58,678 nt of DNA from Methylobacter sp. (GTDB lineage Bacteria > Pseudomonadota > Gammaproteobacteria > Methylococcales > Methylomonadaceae): positions 1 to 58,678 of the forward strand of contig JAGXGY010000057.1 in assembly GCA_024636505.1 (NCBI GenBank), in the 5' to 3' direction. Position 1 is the stretch's first letter; each line of letters begins with the position of its first letter. Shown one piece after another: positions 45,437-54,082 of the stretch. The position numbers and the translations under genes are program-made. The notes under the pieces were generated by a model. It saw only the letters and a program-made list of their open reading frames with translations, was not told the DNA's origin and ran no database searches.

Positions 45437-46582
45437 TCAATCGCCGTTTTCAGCAATGAATTTTTCTAAAATATTGTCCAGAAAATTCCAGCCTTGTTCC
45501 GAGCAATAATAATGATTGTGCTGGCGGACAAGCAAATTCTGTTGCACGCAAGCGGATAAAGCAGGTTCCAGTGTTGCCGCCGCAAGACCTGTTGCTGCTT
45601 GATAAGCGTCCAAGCTAAACCCTCGCTTCAGGCGTAAATGATTCATGATAAATTCCAAAGGCAGATCCGCTACAGCAACAACATCAGCCCCGCCGTTTTT
45701 ATGCGAGCCGCTTAAATATTGTTCCGGGCTTTTGGCTTTGACACTGCGAATAATGTGCTGCGGCAATGCTTGAGTGATTTTTCCGTGAGCGCCCGCGCCT
45801 ATACCCAAATAATCGCCAAACTGCCAGTAATTTACATTATGCCGACATTCCAGGCCTTGTTTACTGTAAGCTGAAACCTCATATTGCAGATAGCCCTGAT
45901 CTGCCAATAGTTTCTGGCACTGTTTTTGTGTACTGAAGATGGTTTCATCATCAGGCAGTTTGGGCGGAAATTTATAAAAAAAAGTATTGGGTTCCAACGT
46001 TAGCTGGTAAAACGAAATATGGCTGGGTTCAAGGCGTATAGCCGTTTCTATGTCTATTTTGCCGCCGTCTGGACCGGCACCGGGCAAGCCGAACATCAAA
46101 TCCAGGTTGAAATTGTCAAAACCTGACTGATGAGCAATCCCGGCAGCATCAATAGCTTCCTGTGCCGAATGAATCCGGCCCAGCTTTTTTAAAACCGTAT
46201 CGTTAAAGCTTTGGATGCCGATCGATAAGCGGTTGATACCTAAAGCCCTGAACTCGGCAAATTTATGGCTCTCGAAAGTACCGGGATTAGCTTCAAGAGT
46301 GATTTCCAACGACTCTTTCAGCACCAATTGTTGCTCTATGCCGCGTAACAACCGGTCAATCGATTCGGGTGAAAACAGACTGGGCGTGCCGCCGCCGATA
46401 AAGATACTGCTGATCGGCCTAGCAATGCTGTACCGCTGTATATCGACGGCTAAATCATTCAGCAATGCACTAATATAAGCAGATTCAGAGGTATCGGATT
46501 TAATCGCGTGTGAATTAAAATCGCAATAAGGACATTTTTGAATACACCAGGGAATATGGATATAAAGACTAAGCGGCGGCAA
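45437..46582 (-). CDS. hemW: HemW-type radical SAM protein (heme chaperone)
   Basis: 381 residues. Radical SAM cysteines 13, 17 and 20 in IPWCIQKCPYCDFNSH; FIGGGTPSLF, LEANPGTFESHKF and RLSIGIQSFND follow. The C-terminal WGDYLGIGAGAHGKIT-type block (FGDYLGIGAGAHG) matches HemW, not HemN, which has additional N-terminal residues and Cys spacing. HemW is thought to insert heme into respiratory proteins. Its end lies downstream of pyrE's repeat block, transcribed toward pyrE. Upstream gap to 46878 holds a regulatory box on the other strand. Confidence 0.92.
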   Translation of the reverse strand: MPPLSLYIHIPWCIQKCPYCDFNSHAIKSDTSESAYISALLNDLAVDIQRYSIARPISSIFIGGGTPSLFSPESIDRLLRGIEQQLVLKESLEITLEANPGTFESHKFAEFRALGINRLSIGIQSFNDTVLKKLGRIHSAQEAIDAAGIAHQSGFDNFNLDLMFGLPGAGPDGGKIDIETAIRLEPSHISFYQLTLEPNTFFYKFPPKLPDDETIFSTQKQCQKLLADQGYLQYEVSAYSKQGLECRHNVNYWQFGDYLGIGAGAHGKITQALPQHIIRSVKAKSPEQYLSGSHKNGGADVVAVADLPLEFIMNHLRLKRGFSLDAYQAATGLAAATLEPALSACVQQNLLVRQHNHYYCSEQGWNFLDNILEKFIAENGD

Positions 46583-46688
46583 GAGATTTTTTGCTATATG
46601 GTTTAAAATAGTCGGCAGTTTAACACGTGGGACACTGATTAGTGCGTGGACTTAACATCAGTTAATAAGACGCCATGTCGACAGCGCA

Positions 46689-46727
46689 CTTAAGTAGATC
46701 TTAACTTTGCCTGATTACGCTGATACT
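46689..46727 (+). promoter_or_regulatory. PmrA/QseB-type box with candidate -10 upstream of the response regulator
   Basis: CTTAAG-TAGAT-CTTAAC (46689-46705) fits the direct-repeat PmrA-box rule (C/T)TTAA-x-N5-(C/T)TTAA. GATACT (46722-46727) follows at the spacing expected when the second half-site overlaps the -35. Autoregulation of the gene at 46879 is inferred. The rest of 46728-46878 contains an imperfect palindrome (AATGCAGGCCC ... GCAAAGCCTG) of no known role. Confidence 0.55.
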
Positions 46728-46878
46728 TTTTAGTGGCTGCCAACTTAAGATGGGCAGTGTGACATACGGAATGCAGGCCCTGCTTGCCAACCGGCAAAGC
46801 CTGTACGCCTGATGCTCCTCCCCCGTTTTAAATTGCAGCCCTTTTTATTGATGACAAACTATTTTAAAGCGAGAATAT

Positions 46879-47538
46879 ATGCGATTATTACTGGTTGAAG
46901 ACGATGAAATACTGGGTGACGGGCTGGTTGAAGGTTTAAAAATGGAAGGTTATGCCGTTGACTGGCTAACCAACGGCAAGCTTGCCAATGAAGCGTTGAA
47001 ACTCAATTGCTATGAGCTGATCGTTCTGGATCTAAACCTGCCGGACATGGAGGGCATGGATATTTTAAAAGCCTTAAGAGCGCGTAAAGATGAAACCCCG
47101 GTGATGGTGTTAACGGCCAAGGATACTATCCCTGATCGCGTCCTGGGCCTGGATAGCGGCGCCGATGACTTTGTGATTAAACCCTTTGAACTGGATGAAG
47201 TTTGTGCGCGACTAAGGGCCTTGGCAAGAAGAAACGAAGGCCGCAGCGTTCCCAATATTGAATATAAAGGTATTGTTTTGGATCCTGCATCGCATCTGGT
47301 TACCTGGAACGATGCAAAGATTGATCTGTCGCAAAAAGAATTTGAGATACTGAGCTTTTTAATGAGCAATATCGGTAAGGTTATTTCCCGCGCCCGGCTC
47401 GAAGAGAGCTTATATTCATGGGATTCCGATGTGGAAAGCAATACCGTCGAAGTTCATATCCACCATCTGAGAAAAAAACTCGACCCGTCCATTATCCGCA
47501 CAGTCAGGGGCGTAGGCTATATTATCGACGAAGATTAA
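46879..47538 (+). CDS. OmpR-family response regulator (QseB/PmrA/TctD-like)
   Basis: 219 residues. Receiver domain with VEDDE pocket, phosphoacceptor Asp51 (IVLDLNLPDMEG), VLTAKD and KPFELDEV, then a winged-helix C-terminus ending EVHIHHLRKKLDPSIIRTVRGVGYIID. The class is QseB/PmrA/TctD by sequence, agreeing with the PmrA-type box found upstream. The histidine kinase gene follows 118 bp later on the same strand. A regulated target other than its own promoter is not evident here. Confidence 0.93.
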   Translation: MRLLLVEDDEILGDGLVEGLKMEGYAVDWLTNGKLANEALKLNCYELIVLDLNLPDMEGMDILKALRARKDETPVMVLTAKDTIPDRVLGLDSGADDFVIKPFELDEVCARLRALARRNEGRSVPNIEYKGIVLDPASHLVTWNDAKIDLSQKEFEILSFLMSNIGKVISRARLEESLYSWDSDVESNTVEVHIHHLRKKLDPSIIRTVRGVGYIIDED

Positions 47539-47656
47539 CTTCCGGAATAAAATACATCATCCACCAAAGCTGATAAAACACTATCTTGCTGTTTTATCGG
47601 TCAAACCCGTGTCATCCGCGTTCCATTTTCTACCTATTGAATAGTCCCGAGAATTA

Positions 47657-49258
47657 ATGAATTATTCGCTACGCCAGCTGTTGTTATTTAGCCTGCTTTC
47701 CGCATCCATGTTGATCTGGGGGGTGACGGCCTATATGAGCTATAAAGTCACCCGCGACGAAGTTGCCAGCTTGTTTGATGCCGAACTGGCGCAATCGGCA
47801 AAAGTCCTGCATGTGTTTGTCGAAAGCCTGGTGCGGGAAGGTTCGTTATCCAAGCATTGGGCGCAAGCACAAACCGATAGACGCCTGCATGTCAATACCC
47901 GGCGTAAACGTAAACCGCAAAGCGCCTTTCAGCTCTGGTCCAAAGGAGACGGTTTATTGCTGCGCTCGGAAAACTCACCCGAGTTTGCGGTACTTGGATT
48001 TAATAAAAAAAATATTGATGATCAATTATGGGACGTATTTGACGGACTGTTGGAATCAAACACCTTAAGTCACAAATACGAAAGAAAAGTCGCCTTTCAA
48101 CTGTGGTCCAAAAATGACGGTTTATTGCTGCGTTCGGAAAGCGCGCCCTTGTTCGCCTTTTCCCCTACAGCCCATGGTTTCAGCGAAACCGATATCGATG
48201 GACATTTGTGGCATGTGTTTAGCCTTTCCAGCTCAAATGGCGAGTACATTATTCATGTCGGTCAAAAGGAAGAGATTCGCGCCGAATTAACCGATGAATT
48301 ATCGGCGCAATTAGTCATGCAATTTCTGGTCGGTTTACCGGTTTTAGGCATTGTTATCTGGATTATTGTCGGACATGCGTTAAAACCGCTTACCCGTCTG
48401 GAAATAGCACTGTCCAGGCGGGAAGCCAGTTTTCTTAAACCGTTATCCCGAAAAAAACTCCCCAAGGAAATTATCCCGGTGGTTAATGAGATCAACACCC
48501 TGTTCGCCCAGCTTGAACAGGCCTTTGAACATGAACGCCAGTTTACCGCTGATGCCTCGCACGAGTTAAGAACACCGCTGGCAGGACTGCTCACCCAGGC
48601 ACAGGTTGCCATGCGTACCCATGATGAGTCGGTTCGGCATCAGGCCTTAAAAAGAATAGAACAGGCCGTCAATCGCATGACCTACATGGTGCAACAGTTA
48701 TTGACTTTCTCCCGCATTGAATCCGGCACCGAGTTCTTAGCCAAAGAAACAACAGTACTCAGTCGTGAGGTGATGCGCAATATTGCCGAACTGGATCCTG
48801 AGGCGCATAAAAAACGGATACATATGGAATACGATGAAGTTAATGCCGTTCCCATAGTAGCTAACTGCTTGCTGATGAATATTTTAATCCGAAATATTAT
48901 TGATAACGCGATCAAATACACGCCGAATCACGGCATGGTTCGGGTTGCCGTGGTAGGCACCGAACATCACATGCTGCTGTGTGTTGATGACTCGGGGCCC
49001 GGCATAGCGCCTGATCAATATAAAAAATCGCTGCAACGATTTCATCGCTGCGTAGAAACCGCCAATAAAGCACAAGGCACCGGACTTGGCTTTTCAATCG
49101 TGCAACGCATTGCAGCAATACATGGAGCCGAACTTATTCTGGATAAATCGGTCCTGGGCGGCTTGAAAGTTACCGTGACATTCCCTTTACCGACAACAGC
49201 GGCGGCTAAAAAAAATCCTGGCAAATTAAACTTTTTTAGCCTGAAGAAAAGCGCTTGA
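47657..49258 (+). CDS. Sensor histidine kinase with duplicated sensor motif
   Basis: 533 residues. Membrane helices near residues 8-28 and 220-240 bracket a periplasmic domain, then HAMP-like linker, H-box FTADASHELRTPLAG, N-box IIDNAIKYTPNHG, G1 VDDSGPGIAP and G2 GTGLGFSIV. The TctE/QseC-class sensor signature FQLWSK-DGLLLRSE ... LW-VF occurs twice (residues 90-128 and 147-188; 47924-48040 and 48095-48220), so the periplasmic domain is longer than usual. Partner of the regulator at 46879. The stop is followed immediately by a truncated leader repeat. Confidence 0.92.
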   Translation: MNYSLRQLLLFSLLSASMLIWGVTAYMSYKVTRDEVASLFDAELAQSAKVLHVFVESLVREGSLSKHWAQAQTDRRLHVNTRRKRKPQSAFQLWSKGDGLLLRSENSPEFAVLGFNKKNIDDQLWDVFDGLLESNTLSHKYERKVAFQLWSKNDGLLLRSESAPLFAFSPTAHGFSETDIDGHLWHVFSLSSSNGEYIIHVGQKEEIRAELTDELSAQLVMQFLVGLPVLGIVIWIIVGHALKPLTRLEIALSRREASFLKPLSRKKLPKEIIPVVNEINTLFAQLEQAFEHERQFTADASHELRTPLAGLLTQAQVAMRTHDESVRHQALKRIEQAVNRMTYMVQQLLTFSRIESGTEFLAKETTVLSREVMRNIAELDPEAHKKRIHMEYDEVNAVPIVANCLLMNILIRNIIDNAIKYTPNHGMVRVAVVGTEHHMLLCVDDSGPGIAPDQYKKSLQRFHRCVETANKAQGTGLGFSIVQRIAAIHGAELILDKSVLGGLKVTVTFPLPTTAAAKKNPGKLNFFSLKKSA

Positions 49259-49263
49259 ATCAT

Positions 49264-49361
49264 GTGAACGAGGAGCTTACCGGAGGTAACGATGCGAATA
49301 CATCGTTGTCAAATCTAACGATTCTCCCTTTAGGGAGGTTTCAAACCAGCAAGGAAATGTG
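49264..49361 (+). repeat. Structured leader repeat, 3' half, ends at the dehydrogenase ATG
   Basis: Starts at GTGAACGAGGAG inside the repeat, missing the first hairpin. Hairpin AACGAT/ATCGTT is retained; the next is CTCCCT-TT-AGGGAG, where C-G of other copies becomes T-A. AAGGAAA (49351-49357) precedes ATG 49362 with the same spacing as copy 1. Confidence 0.75.
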
Positions 49362-50228
49362 ATGAAAGCGGGCATGATCGGCTTGGGTGCCATGGGTATC
49401 GGCATGGCCAGAAATATAGCAAAGGCCAGGCACTTGACCGGCGTTTATAACCGTACGCCGGCCAAAATGCACAGTCTGGCCGACGAATTGCAGGTTACGG
49501 CTTTTTCTCAGCCGGAAGAGCTCGCGGCAAACGTCGATACAGTGCTGCTTTGCGTCTCCGCAGACCGGGATGTTTTAGCCATAGTGGCAAGATTGGCAAC
49601 CGCCATTAAGCCCGGATCAGTGGTCGTCGATATGTCTACGGTTAGCCGCGATACCGCCAAACTGGCCGCCGCGATGTTAGCCGAAAAACACGTGGATTTT
49701 CTCGATGCGCCGGTATCCGGCGGCGTTGAGGGTGCTAAAAACGGCACACTGGCAATGATGGTTGGAGGTAACGCGGCTGCACTGGAAAAGGCTCGTCCGG
49801 TACTGGAAGCCATGACCGGATGTATTGTGCATATGGGAGCAAGCGGCTCAGGTCAGGCAAGCAAGGCGGTCAACCAAATTATGGCGGCCGGCATCAATCA
49901 GGCGGTCACTGAAGCGCTGGCCTTTGCTCAGGCTCAGCAGCTGCCGATCGATAAAGTGATCAAAGTCATCTCCGGCGGCGCCGCAGGCAACTGGTTTCTG
50001 CAACATCGCGGCCCGACCATGACCAAGGGCATTTTTGCTCCGGGCTTTAAACTGGCGCTGCACCATAAAGACTTGAAAATCTGTCAACATATGGCTAAAC
50101 AATCCGGCGCATCGACCACACTGATCGATATGACCATTGCCGATTACCAGCAGTTGATGACGGACGGTTACGGCAATGAGGATATTTCAACGCTATATAG
50201 ATTGAAAGCTATCGACCCGAAGCGATAG
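49362..50228 (+). CDS. NAD(P)-dependent 3-hydroxyisobutyrate dehydrogenase-like reductase
   Basis: 288 residues from ATG 49362 ([18 protein letters not shown]); GTG at 49359 is not needed. Rossmann [10 protein letters not shown], substrate motif [22 protein letters not shown], catalytic Lys in [16 protein letters not shown] and C-terminal [14 protein letters not shown] identify the beta-hydroxyacid dehydrogenase family (HIBADH, GarR, glyoxylate or succinic-semialdehyde reductases). The precise substrate is not determined. Its translation start comes from the leader repeat upstream; rubredoxin follows 70 bp later. Confidence 0.9.
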   Translation: MKAGMIGLGAMGIGMARNIAKARHLTGVYNRTPAKMHSLADELQVTAFSQPEELAANVDTVLLCVSADRDVLAIVARLATAIKPGSVVVDMSTVSRDTAKLAAAMLAEKHVDFLDAPVSGGVEGAKNGTLAMMVGGNAAALEKARPVLEAMTGCIVHMGASGSGQASKAVNQIMAAGINQAVTEALAFAQAQQLPIDKVIKVISGGAAGNWFLQHRGPTMTKGIFAPGFKLALHHKDLKICQHMAKQSGASTTLIDMTIADYQQLMTDGYGNEDISTLYRLKAIDPKR

Positions 50229-50298
50229 ATTCGGATTGAAAATTAACCTAGACCTGTTAAAGTCAGCGGTACTTTGCACTTTTAAAGAAGAAATAGTC

Positions 50299-50469
50299 AT
50301 GTCTGATTACAAAAAATACCAATGCGGCGTTTGCGGCCATATTTACGATGAAGCGGAAGGCGACCCTGATTCCGGCCTTGCGCCAGGCACCTTATGGAAA
50401 GACATTCCGGACGATTGGCGTTGCCCTGAATGCGGCGTGGAAAAAAGCGAATACGCCTTAATGGCCTAA
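50299..50469 (+). CDS. Rubredoxin
   Basis: 56 residues from ATG 50299 ([18 protein letters not shown]), preferred over the upstream ATG at 50236 because family length is about 54 and AAAGAAGAA precedes it. Iron ligands CGVCG and CPECG in the classical CxxC spacing, with the loop [22 protein letters not shown]. One-electron carrier; the reductase gene follows after 22 bp, so they form a functional pair. Confidence 0.96.
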   Translation: MSDYKKYQCGVCGHIYDEAEGDPDSGLAPGTLWKDIPDDWRCPECGVEKSEYALMA

Positions 50470-50491
50470 TCAATCCTTACCGGAGCACACC

Positions 50492-51496
50492 ATGCACATC
50501 GTTATAATCGGCTCAGGCGTTGCCGGCGTCAGCTTTGCCGAAAAGTACCGGGCATTATCGGCCGATGATGACATTACGCTGGTAACCCGGGAACACGACG
50601 GCTATTATTCGCGACCATTGCTGTCCCGCGGTTTTAGCAAGGCCGATATTGAGCAGACCATCATCCTGAAGCCCTTTAATAAACTGCGCGAAAATAACAT
50701 CAAGGTGCTTTGCGACGCTGAAGTAACGGCGATTAATCGTGCGGATAAATCCATAGTCATCCTTGGCGGTCAAGCGCTGCAATACGATAAACTGATCCTC
50801 GCGCAAGGGTCTTCCGCATTCATTCCGCCGCCATTCAGGCTGTATGAAAAGCTGTTTTTTTGCCTGAACAGTCTGAGCGATTTAAAAGCCTTGCGACGAT
50901 TCCGGCAGGGCTTTTTAGATCAAAACCAACGTCCTGATTGGGCGATTGTCGGCGGCGGATTAATCGGTTGCGAAGTGGCGTCGGATTTAGCGGTGGCGGG
51001 CGACAAGGTTACCGTGTTTCATGCAATGGACCGGCTAATGGAACGTCAGCTGGCACCCGAAGATTCGATATTGTTACTTAAGGTGTTGCAAAATTCCGGC
51101 GTTAACGTTTTGTTAAATCAGGCCGTGCAGGCGTTTAGCCGCGAAAAAGACAAGATTTGCGTAAAAACCGAAGCGACAGCCGGGTTTGATGGACTGATAG
51201 TCGCCTGCGGATTTAAACCGCGTAACGAATTGGCGGAACTTGCAGGTCTCGAAACAGGCCGGGGCATCAAGGTTAATCAGCAGATGCAGACCAGCGATAC
51301 ATCCATTTACGCGCTGGGCGATGTCGCCGAACTGCCGAACGGCAAGCTTTACGCCTTTATTTTGCCGATACGCAATCAGGCCATATGGCTGGCGGAATTT
51401 CTGGCCGGACAGCAACAGGGTTTCTGGACGCCGCCGGTTTTTACCACCAAAGCCAAAGTGCATGGTTTTGAGGCCGTGCATCCGTATAATGTTTGA
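50492..51496 (+). CDS. Rubredoxin-NAD(P)H reductase-like FAD protein
   Basis: 334 residues. FAD-binding GSGVAGVSFAEKY, NAD-binding VGGGLIGCEVASDLA and the second FAD motif YALGDVAELPNGK. The C-terminus is shorter than in nitrite or mono-dehydroascorbate reductases and lacks a CxxC redox site, fitting rubredoxin reductase. Situated 22 bp after rubredoxin. These electron carriers may serve oxygen or peroxide detoxification or alkane-type oxygenases; the target is not in the window. Confidence 0.9.
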   Translation: MHIVIIGSGVAGVSFAEKYRALSADDDITLVTREHDGYYSRPLLSRGFSKADIEQTIILKPFNKLRENNIKVLCDAEVTAINRADKSIVILGGQALQYDKLILAQGSSAFIPPPFRLYEKLFFCLNSLSDLKALRRFRQGFLDQNQRPDWAIVGGGLIGCEVASDLAVAGDKVTVFHAMDRLMERQLAPEDSILLLKVLQNSGVNVLLNQAVQAFSREKDKICVKTEATAGFDGLIVACGFKPRNELAELAGLETGRGIKVNQQMQTSDTSIYALGDVAELPNGKLYAFILPIRNQAIWLAEFLAGQQQGFWTPPVFTTKAKVHGFEAVHPYNV

Positions 51497-51524
51497 TCTT
51501 GTTGCTCCCGCCGCCGCCTAAAAT

Positions 51525-52178
51525 ATGCCTCAACACCGTTACTCCGACGCCGAGCGCGCCGCCATCTACCGGGCTATTTATCAGCGTCGCGATATGCGCC
51601 ATTTTTTGCCCGAGCCCATCGCCGCCGAAGTCCTGCACCGACTGCTGGATGCCGCGCACCATGCGCCCAGCGTCGGGTTTATGCAGCCGTGGCGGTTTGT
51701 CCGCATCAGCTGCCCTGAGTTGCGCAAAGCTATTCATGCCTTGGTCGAACAGGAACGTATCCGCACCGCCCAGGCTTTAGAAGAACGTGAAGATGCGTTT
51801 ATGAAGCTGAAAGTGGAAGGCATACTGGAATGCTCGGAAGTGCTGGTCGCCGCCTTGTGCGAGCAACGGGAACAGTATATATTCGGTCGCCGCACCCTGC
51901 CGGAAATGGATCTGGCATCGTTGGCCTGCGCAATACAAAATATGTGGCTGGCAGCTCGCGCTGAAGGCATAGGCATGGGCTGGGTATCGATGTTCGAACC
52001 GCAAGCACTGAAAACGTTGTTAACCATGCCCGAAGACAGTCAGCCGTTCGCGGTTTTATGCCTGGGCCATGTTGCTGAATTCTATGACAAACCAATGCTA
52101 GAACAACAGCAATGGGCGAATCGTAAGGCTCTTAAAGATTTATTATTTGAAAACGTTTGGAATACACCGTGCCGCTAA
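51525..52178 (+). CDS. bluB: 5,6-dimethylbenzimidazole synthase
   Basis: 217 residues. Nitroreductase-fold protein with RAAIYRAIYQRRDMRHFLPEPI, APSVGFMQPWRFV, EGIGMGWVSMFEPQALKTLLTMP, the BluB signature. It cleaves reduced FMN with oxygen to the lower ligand DMB of cobalamin, which indicates an aerobic organism. First gene of the tail-end B12 set; cobT begins 22 nt before its stop. No cobalamin riboswitch fits the 28-bp upstream gap. Confidence 0.95.
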   Translation: MPQHRYSDAERAAIYRAIYQRRDMRHFLPEPIAAEVLHRLLDAAHHAPSVGFMQPWRFVRISCPELRKAIHALVEQERIRTAQALEEREDAFMKLKVEGILECSEVLVAALCEQREQYIFGRRTLPEMDLASLACAIQNMWLAARAEGIGMGWVSMFEPQALKTLLTMPEDSQPFAVLCLGHVAEFYDKPMLEQQQWANRKALKDLLFENVWNTPCR

Positions 52179-53203
52179 ATTTTGTCATCCCCCCGCTCAG
52201 ATCAACACTGAGTGCGGATTTACAAGCCAAAATCGATCAGAAAACCAAACCGTTGGGCTCTCTGGGTCAATTGGAATCCCTGGCTTTACAGATCGGACGC
52301 TGTCAAAATAGCCTGACGCCACGATTAACTAAACCCTGCATTGTTATTTTTGCCGGCGACCACGGTATTGTCGAAGCCGGAGTCAGTGCTTATCCGCAAA
52401 GCGTTACCGCGCAAATGGTCTCCAACTTTTTGGCCGGAGGTGCGGCGATCAGCGTTTTTGCACGGCAGCATAATATAGAATTATTGGTAGTCGATGCCGG
52501 AGTCAATGCTGATTTATCGTCCCACCCCCAGCTGATTGATGCAAAAACCGGCAAAGGCACCCGGAATTTTCTCAACACTCCAGCGATGAATGCACAGGAA
52601 TGCTACAAAGCCCTGCAAGCAGGAGCCGACCAAGTTTTGCGCCAACATCAAAACGGTAGCAACTGTATCGGTTTTGGCGAAATGGGCATTGGCAACAGCT
52701 CATCCGCCGCACTGCTCATGCACCGTCTAACCGGTCTGTCGTTATTGCGCTGTGCAGGTCGCGGCGCCGGTTTGAATGACGGGCAATTACAACATAAGTT
52801 AATCGTATTGCAGCGGGCATTGAATCGGCATAGAGCCGTAACAAAGCCTTTAGACGTACTGGCCACGTTCGGCGGCTTTGAAATCGCGATGCTGGTCGGC
52901 GCTTATCTCAAAGCCGCCGAACTCAGCATGCTTATCTTAATCGACGGTTTCATTACCAGCACCGCGTTATTGATCGCTCACAAGCTGTATCCTCACGTAT
53001 TGGATTATTGCGTGTTCAGTCATATCTCCAGCGAACAAGGACATCAGGCTTTATTGGATCAATTGCATGCAAAACCGTTGCTGAATCTGGGCTTGCGCCT
53101 GGGCGAAGGTTCCGGCATTGCCATTGCTTACCCGCTAGTGCAATCCGCCGCCCTGTTTTTAAACGAAATGGCAACCTTTGCTGAGGCCGAAATTGATCGC
53201 TGA
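52157..53203 (+). CDS. cobT: Nicotinate-nucleotide:DMB phosphoribosyltransferase
   Basis: 348 residues. KTKPLGSLGQLESLALQIG, FAGDHGIVEAGVSAYPQSVT, NCIGFGEMGIGNSSSAALL and the catalytic Glu region LGLRLGEGSGIAIAYPLVQSAALFLNEMATF. Activates DMB as alpha-ribazole-phosphate. The first codons overlap bluB, so start ATG 52157 places LNFVIPPLRS just after; a later start is possible. Followed by cobS after 45 bp. Confidence 0.96.
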   Translation: MEYTVPLNFVIPPLRSTLSADLQAKIDQKTKPLGSLGQLESLALQIGRCQNSLTPRLTKPCIVIFAGDHGIVEAGVSAYPQSVTAQMVSNFLAGGAAISVFARQHNIELLVVDAGVNADLSSHPQLIDAKTGKGTRNFLNTPAMNAQECYKALQAGADQVLRQHQNGSNCIGFGEMGIGNSSSAALLMHRLTGLSLLRCAGRGAGLNDGQLQHKLIVLQRALNRHRAVTKPLDVLATFGGFEIAMLVGAYLKAAELSMLILIDGFITSTALLIAHKLYPHVLDYCVFSHISSEQGHQALLDQLHAKPLLNLGLRLGEGSGIAIAYPLVQSAALFLNEMATFAEAEIDR

Positions 53204-53248
53204 AAAAACCGATCCAAGATTTAAAGCGATAGATACCGCAGACTAACC

Positions 53249-54082
53249 ATGCCCCCTCTAAAACTGTTCTTTCTAGCCCTCAGTTTCTACACCCGACTGC
53301 CAGTGTCGCAAGCGGTACGACTGCCAGGGATGCAGGAGGTAGAGCAACGCAGGAGCAGTTGCCGAGGGAACCGATGCGACCGACTGCCTGACCCGCTGGC
53401 AGCGGATTACCGACAGCTGCCCCAGGCAGCCGTTTATTTGCCGTTGGTCGGCTGGCTGGTTGGCAGCATCTGTGCCTTGGTGTTTTATTTGGCTGATTTA
53501 GTGTGGCCGCAGACTACAGCGGTGATCCTGGCGCTAATTGCCGGGATTTTGCTAACCGGCGCCCTGCATGAAGACGGCTTTGCCGATGTCTGCGACGGTT
53601 TCGGCGGGGGCTTCAATAAACAGCGCATTCTGGCGATCATGAAAGATTCCCATATCGGCGTTTACGCAGTTATGGGGCTGCTGTTAATGCTATTGCTGAA
53701 GATCAGCGTGCTGGCCGCAATGCCTGCCGCCGCCGTACCGTTAGTGCTGCCGGCCGGGCACAGCATCAGCCGCTTGTCGCCGTTGTTGCTGATGCAGCGG
53801 TACACTTACGCACGCGGCAATGACAGCAAGGCTTGGGGAGCCGTTTATAAACCCGGTTTCAGGGAATTGACTTTTGCTGCAGTCATCGCATTATTGCCCT
53901 TAGGGTTACTGCCTGCCCGGTGTACGCCAGCAATAATCCCGGTACTGGTTACCACGCTGTTTCTTGGGCGTTATTTTTACCGTCGTATCGACGGTTATAC
54001 CGGCGATTGCCTGGGCGCAAGTCAGCAAGTTGCCGAAACTGTTTTTTATTTGAGCGTGAGTGCCTTATGGATATTTATTTAA
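53249..54082 (+). CDS. cobS: Adenosylcobinamide-GDP ribazoletransferase, with small insertion
   Basis: 277 residues. The motif GALHEDGFADVCDGFGGGFNKQRILAIMKDSHIG and multiple helices identify CobS, the membrane enzyme joining adenosylcobinamide-GDP with alpha-ribazole. After FYTRLPVSQAVRLPG there are about 20-25 residues (MQEVEQRRSSCRGNRCDRL) without family counterpart, encoded by a stretch bounded by copies of CGACTGCC at 53294, 53318 and 53381. This looks like an in-frame repeat insertion; whether the enzyme still works is unknown. Overlaps cobC by 16 nt. Confidence 0.9.
   Translation: MPPLKLFFLALSFYTRLPVSQAVRLPGMQEVEQRRSSCRGNRCDRLPDPLAADYRQLPQAAVYLPLVGWLVGSICALVFYLADLVWPQTTAVILALIAGILLTGALHEDGFADVCDGFGGGFNKQRILAIMKDSHIGVYAVMGLLLMLLLKISVLAAMPAAAVPLVLPAGHSISRLSPLLLMQRYTYARGNDSKAWGAVYKPGFRELTFAAVIALLPLGLLPARCTPAIIPVLVTTLFLGRYFYRRIDGYTGDCLGASQQVAETVFYLSVSALWIFI

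Noticed and set aside
45233..45469. Plus-strand ORF with repeated VQGSRFK peptide
   Set aside because: It is only a translation of the heptamer array upstream of pyrE; no start signal or family.
51497..51524. Cobalamin riboswitch before the B12 genes
   Set aside because: The gap before bluB is 28 bp and no B12-box-like segment occurs upstream in 50470-51524.
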